Shown piece by piece: positions 8,864 through 17,266 of a stretch of DNA of 64,000 bases. Below the pieces are notes generated by a model, which searched no databases, was not told the origin of the DNA, and saw only the letters and a list, made by a program, of their open reading frames with translations. The stretch comes from Acidicapsa ligni (lineage in GTDB: Bacteria > Acidobacteriota > Terriglobia > Terriglobales > Acidobacteriaceae). Both the position numbers and the translations under genes were made by a program. Each line of letters opens with the position of its first letter. Positions within the stretch are counted from its first letter, which is position 1. The stretch is taken from positions 248,001 to 312,000 of the forward strand of contig NZ_JAGSYG010000005.1 of assembly GCF_025685655.1 (NCBI RefSeq). The letters are read 5' to 3'.

Positions 8864-10645
8864 TTACCAGAAAATGATGTTCAAAGCGAGAAACAGGACG
8901 ACGGCAAGCGCGGCCCAGTACCACTCATTTTTGTAGAAGGGAACGGGCTCTTCCTTGGGCAGTTTGGTTGCGCCATAGACGAGTCCATTCAGCTCCGCAA
9001 CAGGTCGCGCTGTGCCAAACATGCTCACCACAAAAGTGATGATGACGGTGGCTCCAAAAGACCATAGCGCACGATACATGTTCTCTGCCATGTCCTTGGC
9101 GTCGGGCGAAATGGCCACATAGCGCAGGGCCGATGGATCCGCTTTCACCCATGCCCATAGGCCGATTGAGGTGATGGTGCCGATAAGCAATCCCCAGAAG
9201 CCGCCCGCTTTCGTTGCCCGCTTCCAGAACATACCCATCAGGATCGACCCGAGCAAAGGCGCAATGAAGAAGCTGAACAGCGCCTGCACGTAATCCATGA
9301 TGCCCTTGGCATTCATGACAAGATAAGCAGCACCGATGGAGACGACGACACCCAGTATGGTTGCCCATCTGCCTACCGAAACATAATGCTGATCCGGCGC
9401 TTTCTTGTTGATCAGAGGCTGATAGATGTCATACGTCCACACTGCGGCGAAGGCGCTCACGTTGCCCGCCATGCCACTCATAAATCCAGCGATAAGCGCG
9501 GTGATGCCGAGCCCCAGCAGGCCGGGACTGCAATAACGCACCAGCATCAGCGGCAGCACTTCGTTATAACTATGCAGACCCATTCCAGGGTGGGCGCTGA
9601 CTACGTCCTCGCCGACCAGGTGCATGAGGCTGCCGTCCGGATTGTGGAGGACCACCAGAGCAAGCAGGCCGGGCAGAATTACGATGAACGGCACGGCCAT
9701 CTTGAAGTAGGAACCGATGACCGGAGCAATGCGCGCTGAGCGAAGGCTGTTCGCGGCGAGCACTCGCTGTACGACTAGAAAGTCTGTCGTCCAGTAGCCG
9801 AAGCTGATTACGAAGCCGAGGCCAAAGACGATTCCCGTCCAATGTACGCCCATCGGGTTATCGGAGAAGTGGCCGACGCCTTTCCACATGTGCAGGTAAT
9901 CCTGCGTGGGAAAGTTATGAATGATCTGGGCCTTGAGGCCCGTCCAGCCATGTGCTTCGATCAGGCCGAGGATCGGTACCAGCAAGGCACCGCCCCAGAT
10001 CAAGACAAACTGCAACACTTCATTGAAGATGGCCGAACGCAGACCACCAAGCGCAACATACGCGGCGACTGCCAGGGAGGAAATGACGATGCTGAAAGTT
10101 ATATCCCAGCCCAGCACCACCTTCATCACCAGCGCCATCGAAAACATGTTCACTCCGCTCATCAGAATGGTCATGAATGCGAAGGAGCATGCGGCGACAA
10201 TGCTCGACCCCTGCCCGAATCGCAATTTCAGATAGCCGGGTACGGAATGTGTTTTCGACACGTAGTAGAAGGGCATCATCACGATGCCGAGGAACAGCAT
10301 TGCGGGTACCGCGCCGATCCAGTACCAATGCGCTGCCAGAATGCCGTACTGGTATGCGGAGCCGGCCCAGCCCATCAGTTCGAGCGAGCCGAGATTCGCG
10401 GAGACGAAGCTCAGTCCGGCGATCCACGCGGTCATTTCGCGGCCGGCCATGAAGAACTCTTCGCTGGTGTTGGCGCGCTTCTTCAGGTAGAAGCCGATCC
10501 ACATCACCATGGCGAAGTAAATCACGATGACCGCGATATCCAACGGGCTCAGATGCGCCAGCGACGGAACTCCGATCGCGAGGGAGGCCATCATCGACGA
10601 CACGAGGCCGCCGGAGGTTGTTGCGGTTGCTGCTAGTTCTAGCAT
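8864..10645 (-). CDS. Sodium:solute symporter (SSS family)
   Basis: This 593-residue inner-membrane protein has about 14 hydrophobic segments and resembles the sodium/glucose-type SSS family. Typical stretches include IAVIVIYFAMVMWIGFYLKK at the first helix, AGREMTAWIAGLSFVSANLG, and the long VSIGAAYLVMNAKG to LLGSILMGMFWKR region. It probably takes up a sugar or sugar derivative with Na+. It is the first gene of the operon with a small membrane protein, a sugar isomerase and the M24-fold gene. The ATG has only a weak ribosome site (GGTGAT). A candidate promoter lies at 10710-10739. Confidence 0.88.
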   Translation of the reverse strand: MLELAATATTSGGLVSSMMASLAIGVPSLAHLSPLDIAVIVIYFAMVMWIGFYLKKRANTSEEFFMAGREMTAWIAGLSFVSANLGSLELMGWAGSAYQYGILAAHWYWIGAVPAMLFLGIVMMPFYYVSKTHSVPGYLKLRFGQGSSIVAACSFAFMTILMSGVNMFSMALVMKVVLGWDITFSIVISSLAVAAYVALGGLRSAIFNEVLQFVLIWGGALLVPILGLIEAHGWTGLKAQIIHNFPTQDYLHMWKGVGHFSDNPMGVHWTGIVFGLGFVISFGYWTTDFLVVQRVLAANSLRSARIAPVIGSYFKMAVPFIVILPGLLALVVLHNPDGSLMHLVGEDVVSAHPGMGLHSYNEVLPLMLVRYCSPGLLGLGITALIAGFMSGMAGNVSAFAAVWTYDIYQPLINKKAPDQHYVSVGRWATILGVVVSIGAAYLVMNAKGIMDYVQALFSFFIAPLLGSILMGMFWKRATKAGGFWGLLIGTITSIGLWAWVKADPSALRYVAISPDAKDMAENMYRALWSFGATVIITFVVSMFGTARPVAELNGLVYGATKLPKEEPVPFYKNEWYWAALAVVLFLALNIIFW

Positions 10646-10709
10646 TCGATCACCCGAGTGAGAGCATTTCGTTCCGGAACGGTTTCATGTTTTCCGGAGA
10701 TGCGACCTT

Positions 10710-10739
10710 AGTAAATGGGTTTACCTGAAGACCTGTCAA
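10710..10739 (-). promoter_or_regulatory. Candidate promoter and operator of the symporter operon
   Basis: Read on the minus strand, TTGACA (10739-10734) is followed after 18 bases by TTTACT (10715-10710), a perfect -35 and a 4/6 -10, placing transcription start about 60 bases before the symporter ATG. The spacer contains GTAAA-N4-TTTAC (10711-10724), a perfect inverted repeat in an ideal place for a repressor. A further GTTTACC occurs at 10875-10881. The promoter is a visual match only. Confidence 0.45.
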
Positions 10740-11246
10740 GCAAATTGCTAAATCTTTTTGTAAAGTTCGCCGCGCTGTTTCGCGAGCGGGGAGTTGGAGC
10801 CGGAGATTGGCAGCCTGACAGATTTTCTGTGTTTGCTTTTGCGGTATACCCAATTTGACCTATATTGAGAAATCGTTTACCGCGCTAAGATTAGCATGAT
10901 GGTTAGCGCGACCTGTTTTTGACTGGGGAATGCTCTTTCCCGGCGGATCGCATTGCGCTCTCTGGCATCGCTGGCGCGAATTCCTGTCTGCCAGATCGGC
11001 TCGGTTTGATGAGGATATTGGGCCAGAGGTGCGTCTGCATTTTCATTTGAAGACAAACGATTGTTGTTAGAATGGTAAGGTTTCCGCAATGAGCAACCGC
11101 TCGTTGCATCGAGTCATCGGCAAATCTCCGGAGCTTTCGTCTGCATCGAGCTTCACCCGTCAGTAGTGGGATAGCAAATCCTCTGCCCGCCTTGTTCAGA
11201 ATTCTTTTGCCAATGTCGCGTCCATCGGTTTAGGCTTCTCTTCGAT
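10740..11246. other. Divergent intergenic region between symporter operon and GH3 gene
   Basis: No convincing gene is seen in this roughly 500-base stretch. It contains a perfect inverted repeat, CGCGCTAA (10881-10888) and TTAGCGCG (10903-10910), separated by 14 bases, and GTTTACC immediately before it. Because it lies between two divergent sugar-related units, a shared regulatory site is likely. Several short frames here have no ribosome site and no protein-like composition. Confidence 0.5.
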
Positions 11247-13832
11247 ATGCAAAATCTTAGAAACATCTCTAGTCAATCGGTTTTCCGCGCAGTTTTCTGC
11301 ATCCCTTTCGTTGCTCTCGCTGTCTTCGGAATCGCGGTATCGCCGGTCCCTGCCGGAGCTCAAACCCAGGTTCCGGCGTTATCCGGTCCCGTTCCCGATT
11401 CGCCAGCCATTGAAGCGGAGGCGCATGCCATTCTGGCAAAGCTTACGCTCGATCAGAAAGTCGAACTGCTGGGCGGAGTCGACAATATGTACACCTACGC
11501 CGAACCGTCGGCCAATCTGCCTCAGTTCAAAATGTCAGACGGACCGCTCGGCGTGCGTAGCTGGGGGCCGACCACGGCCTACGCCGGTGGAGCATCTCTG
11601 GCCGCCTCGTGGGACCCGGAATTGGCCCGCAAGGTAGGCGAAGGACTCGGCCGCGATGCTCGCGCGCGCGGCGTCAACTTCCTGCTTGCGCTTGGCGTGA
11701 ATATTGTTCGTTCGCCGGTTAATGGCCGCGATTTCGAATATCTCTCGGAAGATCCATACCTCAATGCGCATCTTGCAGTGCCCTATATCCAGGGCGTGCA
11801 GTCGCAGGGAGTAAGCGCAACCGTCAAGCATTTTGCTGCCAACAATCAGGAGTATGACCGCCACAACGTCAGCTCCGATGTCGATGAGCGCACGCTTCGC
11901 GAACTTTATTTTCCTGCTTTTGAAGCTGCTGTAAAGGTTGCCAAGGTCGATGCGGTTATGAACTCGTATAACTTGCTCGACGGTGTTCATGCCACGCAGA
12001 ACGCATTTCTCAATCTCAAGGTGCTCAAAGGGGAATGGGGCTTTCAAGGCTTGCTCATGTCGGATTGGGATGCGACCTATAGCGCGATTGGCGCGGCGAA
12101 CAACGGTCTCGACCTTGAAATGCCTTATGCAAAGTTCATGAACAGGAAAGAGCTGCTGCCTGCGATCAAAGACGGTAGGGTCAAGGAAGCGACCATCGAT
12201 GACAAGATTCTGCGTATGCTTCGCGTAGCTTTGCGTTACAACTGGATCGGTCCCAATGCTCGTCCTCAGACTGTCGATAGCCTTTCTCTTTATTCGCTTG
12301 CCGATCGCGCAGCTGCATTACAGGGCGCTCGCGAAAGCATCACGCTGCTCAAGAATGAGAACCATGCTCTGCCCATCGATGCGAGCAAAGTCAAGACGAT
12401 TGCGCTCATCGGTCCTGACGCTTATCCCGCAGTGCCGGGCGGCGGAGGCTCATCGCAAGCCCAGGCTTTTGAACCGGTCAGCATCCTTGCCGGACTCACG
12501 TCCCTTGCTGCGGAATCAGGGGCGAACGTGGTCTATGCGCGGGGGCTTCCCCAGGTCAACGACATTTTCAGCAAGACGCACTTTGAAGGTGATGCGCAGA
12601 TCGAGACCTTTGCGAACCACGAATTTTCCGGCGCGTCGGTCAAGAGCCACCAGGCTCAGATCAACGACCTCAAGCCGGCCATGTGGGATGCCACCGATCC
12701 CAACCCGCGCAGCCTGCGCTACACGGCCACTTACAAGCCGAAAGAAAGTGGCAAATATCTATTGCTCGTTGCTGCTTCTGGCGAGGACTCCTTTAGCGTC
12801 AAGGTAGACGGTAAGCAGGTTCTCGACCAGCCGCATCGCGAGGGGCAGATTCCGCTTTCTACCACGATCGAACTTACGGCCGGACAGCCTATTCACATCG
12901 TTGCGGACTACGTGCCGCATACTCCCGGTGTGCGCCTTTCGCTGGGTCTCGCGCCGGAGTCGTCGCTTATTTCGCCCGAGGCTCTTCGCCTCGCCAAGAT
13001 GGCCGATGTTGTGGTGCTATCAATCGGCTTTGATGCCGATACGGAGAGCGAGGGTTATGATCGTACCTTTGAGCTGCCCTGGGGGCAGGATGCCCTGATC
13101 GACGCGATTGTGGCAGTCAATCCTAAAGCTATCGTCTCTCTTACTGCCGGTGGAGCGGTCGATACACGGCGCTGGCTGGATAAGGTTCCTGCGCTGCTGC
13201 AGACTTTCTATCCTGGGCAGGAAGGCGGCACCGCGGTAGCGGAAGTGCTGCTTGGAAAGCAGAATCCTGAAGGCAGACTGGCTGTCACCTTCGATCGCAC
13301 ATGGCAGGAAAATCCGTCGTATAACTTCTATTACTCAAAGGTAGAGGCCGACGGTATTCCGCATGTGAAGTACGGCGACAAGCTGATGGTTGGCTATCGC
13401 TACTGGACGACGACAGGGAAGCATGCGCTGTATCCGTTTGGCTATGGCCTGAGCTATACCACGTTCAAGTTCGGCAGCCTATCCGTGCCCCAGACAGTCA
13501 AGGTTGGCGGTACAGTCGATGTCAGCTTTGACGTAACCAACACTGGTAGTGTGGCTGGTGCTGAAGTTGCACAGCTTTATGTGTCCGAACCGGCAATGAC
13601 CGGTGCTGGAGCAAAGGTTCCCCGTCCTGAGCGTGAGCTGAAGGGCTTTGAAAAAGTCCGCCTGGCGCCTGGAGAAACCAAGCACGTCACTTTGAGCCTG
13701 AACGCCCGCGACTTTTCTTACTGGGACGAGGCCACAAAGAATTGGAAGATGGACGCTGGTAAATTCCTGATTCATGTGGGTGATTCTTCGGAATCCACTC
13801 CGCTGGAAGCAAGCATTACCTCAGTCGAATAA
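11247..13832 (+). CDS. Family 3 glycoside hydrolase with PA14 and Fn3-like domains (beta-glucosidase or beta-xylosidase)
   Basis: This secreted 861-residue enzyme has a signal peptide ending around PVPAGAQ (residue 38). The GH3 N-terminal barrel carries the nucleophile Asp at about residue 273 in LLMSDWDA and the substrate-binding KHFAANNQE loop. A PA14-type insertion sits in the C-terminal domain at roughly residues 440-580, and a fibronectin-III-like domain closes the protein (about 750-850). It should release terminal beta-linked glucose or xylose from plant oligosaccharides in the periplasm. The neighbouring xylulokinase and isomerase make a pentose substrate plausible, but the sequence does not decide. 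No clear ribosome site precedes the ATG. A strong hairpin terminator follows. Confidence 0.9.
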   Translation: MQNLRNISSQSVFRAVFCIPFVALAVFGIAVSPVPAGAQTQVPALSGPVPDSPAIEAEAHAILAKLTLDQKVELLGGVDNMYTYAEPSANLPQFKMSDGPLGVRSWGPTTAYAGGASLAASWDPELARKVGEGLGRDARARGVNFLLALGVNIVRSPVNGRDFEYLSEDPYLNAHLAVPYIQGVQSQGVSATVKHFAANNQEYDRHNVSSDVDERTLRELYFPAFEAAVKVAKVDAVMNSYNLLDGVHATQNAFLNLKVLKGEWGFQGLLMSDWDATYSAIGAANNGLDLEMPYAKFMNRKELLPAIKDGRVKEATIDDKILRMLRVALRYNWIGPNARPQTVDSLSLYSLADRAAALQGARESITLLKNENHALPIDASKVKTIALIGPDAYPAVPGGGGSSQAQAFEPVSILAGLTSLAAESGANVVYARGLPQVNDIFSKTHFEGDAQIETFANHEFSGASVKSHQAQINDLKPAMWDATDPNPRSLRYTATYKPKESGKYLLLVAASGEDSFSVKVDGKQVLDQPHREGQIPLSTTIELTAGQPIHIVADYVPHTPGVRLSLGLAPESSLISPEALRLAKMADVVVLSIGFDADTESEGYDRTFELPWGQDALIDAIVAVNPKAIVSLTAGGAVDTRRWLDKVPALLQTFYPGQEGGTAVAEVLLGKQNPEGRLAVTFDRTWQENPSYNFYYSKVEADGIPHVKYGDKLMVGYRYWTTTGKHALYPFGYGLSYTTFKFGSLSVPQTVKVGGTVDVSFDVTNTGSVAGAEVAQLYVSEPAMTGAGAKVPRPERELKGFEKVRLAPGETKHVTLSLNARDFSYWDEATKNWKMDAGKFLIHVGDSSESTPLEASITSVE

Positions 13833-13851
13833 GCAACCAATACGAATGCAG

Positions 13852-13891
13852 ATCGGCCTGCCGCGGAATTCCGCGGCAGGCCGATTTTGTT
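13852..13891 (+). terminator. Hairpin terminator after the GH3 gene
   Basis: A perfect 34-base palindrome (13852-13885, arms ATCGGCCTGCCGCGG) is followed by TTTGTT. It lies 20 bases after the GH3 stop and should end that transcript before the xylulokinase gene. Confidence 0.85.
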
Positions 13892-14070
13892 ACGGTCGCG
13901 TGGGGTTTGTGGAAAGTATCCATCCAGAGAAGGGAGCAAAGCTGCGAAGGCTATTCAATCAAATCAGGTGGTAGCAATCTTTCAATCTTTCCCCGTGACG
14001 GCGAAAGCTGCTATCCTGACCAGCGCACAGCAAATGACCAAGAAAAGCGATTTAGGAAGGCGGTTCGGCA

Positions 14071-15546
14071 ATGTGGTTCCTCGGCATGGATGTAGGTACA
14101 AGCGGCACACGCGCAGTTTTGATTGACGAGCGGGGACAAGTCGTCAGCTCTGCCTCCGAAGAACATGCAGCCTTCCGCGCTCCCCATCCGGGGTGGGCCG
14201 AGCAGGACCCAGAAGACTGGTGGCGCGCTGCGCAGATCGCCATTCGCGGAGCGCTGGCTGCTGCTCCGCTGCCGCATGAGCCTGTTGCTGGTGTTGGGCT
14301 GACCGGCCAGATGCATGGGGCTGTTCTGCTGGATAAAGCTGGTGTCGTGCTGCGCCCGTCGCTTATCTGGTGCGATACTCGCACCCAGCCGCAGTGCGAT
14401 TGGCTGCATGAAACCATCGGCTACGAGCGCCTCATCGAGTTGACCTGCAACCCTGCGCTGCCAAATTTCACGCTGACCAAGCTGCTTTGGGTGAAAGAAC
14501 ACGAGCCGGAAATCTTTGCTCGCACTGCCCATATTCTCTGCCCCAAGGATTATGTCCGCTTTCGCCTCACCGGCGCTTACGCCATTGATGTGCAGGAAGC
14601 CAGCGGCACACTGCTGCTGGATGTGACGAATCGCCGCTGGTCTTCTGAAGTAGCCGCGGCTGCTGGAATTCCTGAAAGCTGGCTGCCCGAGCTATACGAA
14701 TCACCCGAGGTCTGCGCCACGCTTTCTGCGGAAGCGGCAAGCCTTATCGGCCTCACCGCCGGGACTCCGGTGGTGGCAGGAGCGGGAGACCAGGGTGCAG
14801 GAGCGGTTGGCATGGGCATTCTGCAGCCGGGCTCTGTCTCCGCGACTATTGGAACTTCGGGCGTGGTTTTCGCCGCGACTGCCGCGCCGATCAAAGATCC
14901 CAAAGGCCGCCTGCATACTTTCTGTCACGCTGTGCCGGGCCGCTGGCATGTCATGGGCGTCACGCAATCGGCGGGATTAAGTCTGCGCTGGCTCAAGGAA
15001 ACCTTCTTCGCGGGCGATAATTACGATTCGCTCAGCGCTGCGGCAGGCAAGATTGCGCCAGGCAGCGAGGGTCTCGAATGGGCTCCCTACCTGCTGGGCG
15101 AACGCACGCCGCATCTCGACCCCGAAGTTCGAGCAGCTTTTGCGGGCATCTCCACAAATCACAGCGCGGCCCATTTTGTGCGGGCGGTGCTCGAAGGCGT
15201 GGCTTATTCGCTTGAAGATACCTTTACTCTCTTCGCGGCCCTGGGAATTCCAGTGAGCGGCATTCGTCTTGGAGGCGGCGGTGCACGCGGCCCACTCTGG
15301 CGGCAGATTCAGGCGGCTGTTTATGGTCATGCTGTTGAAGTGCTTGTCGCAGAGGAGGGCGGGGCCTTTGGAGCAGCGCTTATGGCCGGAGTTGGCGCGG
15401 GGGCGTGGCCTGATCTCGACGCGGCATGTGCAGCGGGCATCAGCGTCGCTGAGCGCATTGAACCCGATCCAAAGTGGGAAGCAGCTTACAGCTCCGGCTA
15501 CGCGAAATGGCGCAAACTGTATCCAGCGCTGGCGACGCTGCGCTAG
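14071..15546 (+). CDS. xylB: Xylulokinase
   Basis: This FGGY-family sugar kinase phosphorylates D-xylulose to xylulose 5-phosphate with ATP in the cytoplasm. The first phosphate loop is GMDVGTSGTRAVLID, the substrate-contacting MHG is in GLTGQMHGAVLLD, the catalytic Asp is in VAGAGDQGAGAVG, and the second ATP site is RLGGGGARGPLWRQI. The length of 491 residues is normal. AGGAAGG lies ten bases before the ATG. The product is the direct substrate of the phosphoketolase encoded at the left of the window, linking the two loci. Related FGGY kinases share the fold, but MHG and GDQ favour xylulokinase. Confidence 0.92.
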   Translation: MWFLGMDVGTSGTRAVLIDERGQVVSSASEEHAAFRAPHPGWAEQDPEDWWRAAQIAIRGALAAAPLPHEPVAGVGLTGQMHGAVLLDKAGVVLRPSLIWCDTRTQPQCDWLHETIGYERLIELTCNPALPNFTLTKLLWVKEHEPEIFARTAHILCPKDYVRFRLTGAYAIDVQEASGTLLLDVTNRRWSSEVAAAAGIPESWLPELYESPEVCATLSAEAASLIGLTAGTPVVAGAGDQGAGAVGMGILQPGSVSATIGTSGVVFAATAAPIKDPKGRLHTFCHAVPGRWHVMGVTQSAGLSLRWLKETFFAGDNYDSLSAAAGKIAPGSEGLEWAPYLLGERTPHLDPEVRAAFAGISTNHSAAHFVRAVLEGVAYSLEDTFTLFAALGIPVSGIRLGGGGARGPLWRQIQAAVYGHAVEVLVAEEGGAFGAALMAGVGAGAWPDLDAACAAGISVAERIEPDPKWEAAYSSGYAKWRKLYPALATLR

Positions 15547-15581
15547 GGTTTTCGCTGCAGGTGCAAATACACTTCGGGTAA

Positions 15582-15636
15582 CCCATCCTTGCTGCGCGAT
15601 AGCAGCAAGGATGGGATTAGAACAGCAGGGATGGGA
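15582..15636. repeat. REP-like palindrome, CCCATCCT family, copy 2
   Basis: CCCATCCTTGCTGC (15582-15595) and GCAGCAAGGATGGG (15602-15615) form a perfect 14-base stem with a six-base loop. A partial third arm, GCAGGGATGGGA, follows at about 15625. The core matches the palindrome at 3506-3544. It lies between the convergent xylB and phoU genes and may also end transcription. Confidence 0.65.
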
Positions 15637-15688
15637 TCACAGGTCTTTGTCTGGCCGTAAGTAAGGAAGGCCCGTCAATAATTAATAA

Positions 15689-16360
15689 TTAGTCCGAAGC
15701 CAAGCTAAGTGCGTGGCGGACATCTGCGCCGCGAACCCAGAAAATCACATCCATAGCAATGTTGGTTGCGTGATCGGCAATGCGTTCGAGGTTGCGTGAG
15801 ATGAGAATCGCGTTCAACGCCTGCGGAGTCTCGGCAGGGATGCGCTGAATGCGTGCCAGCAGGTCAGCCTGGGCCTTGCGATTCATGCGGTCGATCTCGT
15901 CATCCATCAGCCGTACCGTGTCGGCAACGTGCGCATCGCCATCCAACAGGGCTTGCAGGGCGGTGCGGATCATGCGTCCGGCGTATTCGCCCATCGCCAG
16001 AAAATCTACAGGCAGCTCGACGTCATCCATGTCCAGCACTTCGCGGGTGCGAATCGCGATGCTCATCGACTGGTCTCCAATGCGCTCCAGGTCGCCGTTA
16101 ATCTTGATCACCGCGAGGATAAAGCGCAGGTCGATAGCCATCGGCTGCTCTTTTGCGAGCAGTTCGTACGCCATTTCATCCAGAGCGCGCTGGGCGGTGT
16201 TGATTGCCGTCTCATTCTCGCGTACATACTGACAAAGCCCCGCGTCCCGTCGCAGATAGGCATCCACGGACGATTCGACTGCTTGCTGGGCCAAAGCCGC
16301 CATCGCCAGGATTTTGTCCTTCAGTTCGGCGAGCTGTAATTGAAAGTGAATGCGCGGCAC
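15689..16360 (-). CDS. phoU: Phosphate-signalling/transport regulator PhoU
   Basis: This cytoplasmic all-helical protein of 223 residues has two repeated PhoU three-helix bundles. Each carries the acidic metal-cluster motif, seen as DLERIGDQS in the first half and NLERIADHATN in the second. In other bacteria PhoU restrains phosphate uptake by Pst and dampens the PhoR/PhoB kinase system. No pst or pho genes are adjacent here. The start is a GTG with GGGAG seven bases upstream. It converges on xylB with a palindromic repeat between them. Confidence 0.93.
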   Translation of the reverse strand: MPRIHFQLQLAELKDKILAMAALAQQAVESSVDAYLRRDAGLCQYVRENETAINTAQRALDEMAYELLAKEQPMAIDLRFILAVIKINGDLERIGDQSMSIAIRTREVLDMDDVELPVDFLAMGEYAGRMIRTALQALLDGDAHVADTVRLMDDEIDRMNRKAQADLLARIQRIPAETPQALNAILISRNLERIADHATNIAMDVIFWVRGADVRHALSLASD

Positions 16361-16580
16361 GGTCGTTCTCCCTATAAATGATTGTGCATTATTGCATGTT
16401 GCCGGTACATAAATATCAAGAAGTAAGTAGACAAGAATGCATCAAATCCGTTATAGCCTGGCATTATTTTTCTGAATTAGTCACCGTTTTCGCGCCTGGA
16501 GGTTACTAAGCACTACACTTTGTGCCCGCTCCGGCCGTTTTCGACCTGTCCAGGCCTGGGCGGGCGTTTAATCTGGAAAC

Positions 16581-17225
16581 ATGTACGCGCCCCAGTCTGT
16601 CAGCTCACAGAAGATGCACAGTATCGACCCCTCCGATCACACGGTTGGCGAGATCTACAAATTGATGGTTGGCCTGATCGTGCCGCGTCCCGTCGCCCTG
16701 GTCTCCACTATTGATCGTGACGGAGTTCACAACGTTGCACCTTTCAGCTTTTTCAATGGGGTCGGCTCCAATCCCCCGACGGTGATTTTTTGCCCCACGC
16801 TTCGCTCCAGCGGCGATCAGCGAAAAGACACGCTGCGCAACGTCGAGCAGACGGGCGAATTTGTCATCAACATCGTCTCATCGGCGATTGCTGAGGCCAC
16901 CAACGCTGCCGCCGCTGATGTTGGTCCCGAAGTAGACGAGTTTCAGCTAGCCGGCCTGACGCCTATCGCAAGCGAAGTAATCCGCGCGCCCCGCGTAGCC
17001 GAGGCACCGGCGCAACTGGAGTGCAAGCTGCTTCAGATTATCTTTGCTGGAGAAGGTCCGGGAGCTGGCGTGATCGTTCTCGGCCAGATTGTTCGCTTTC
17101 ACGTTCGAGCCGACCTGGAAAGCAATTTTCGCATCGATCCGGAAAAGCTTGACGCCGTGGGCCGCATGGCTGGTAACACCTGGGTGAGCACGCATGACCG
17201 CTTCGAGCTGATTCGGCCTAAATAA
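16581..17225 (+). CDS. Flavin reductase-like (FMN split-barrel) protein
   Basis: This 214-residue protein has the flavin-reductase-like split-barrel pattern: GLIVPRPVALVSTIDRDGVHNVAPFSFFNGVGSNPP-type core (about residues 30-65), a conserved KDTLRNVEQTGEFVINIV segment, and a C-terminal MAGNTWVSTHDRFELIRP. Such proteins bind FMN and use NAD(P)H, often feeding a monooxygenase, but no partner oxygenase is nearby. The ATG at 16581 is used; an internal ATG at 16614 (MHSIDPSDHT) is equally plausible since many homologues start there. Function beyond flavin binding is unassigned. Confidence 0.82.
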   Translation: MYAPQSVSSQKMHSIDPSDHTVGEIYKLMVGLIVPRPVALVSTIDRDGVHNVAPFSFFNGVGSNPPTVIFCPTLRSSGDQRKDTLRNVEQTGEFVINIVSSAIAEATNAAAADVGPEVDEFQLAGLTPIASEVIRAPRVAEAPAQLECKLLQIIFAGEGPGAGVIVLGQIVRFHVRADLESNFRIDPEKLDAVGRMAGNTWVSTHDRFELIRPK

Positions 17226-17266
17226 TTCGGGCCCAGTCATTGGGACCAAATCATCCCCGCAACGCA

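Noticed and set aside
9842..10636. 264-codon plus-strand frame
   Set aside because: It is antisense to the symporter and His/Gln-rich in an unnatural way, with no start signal.
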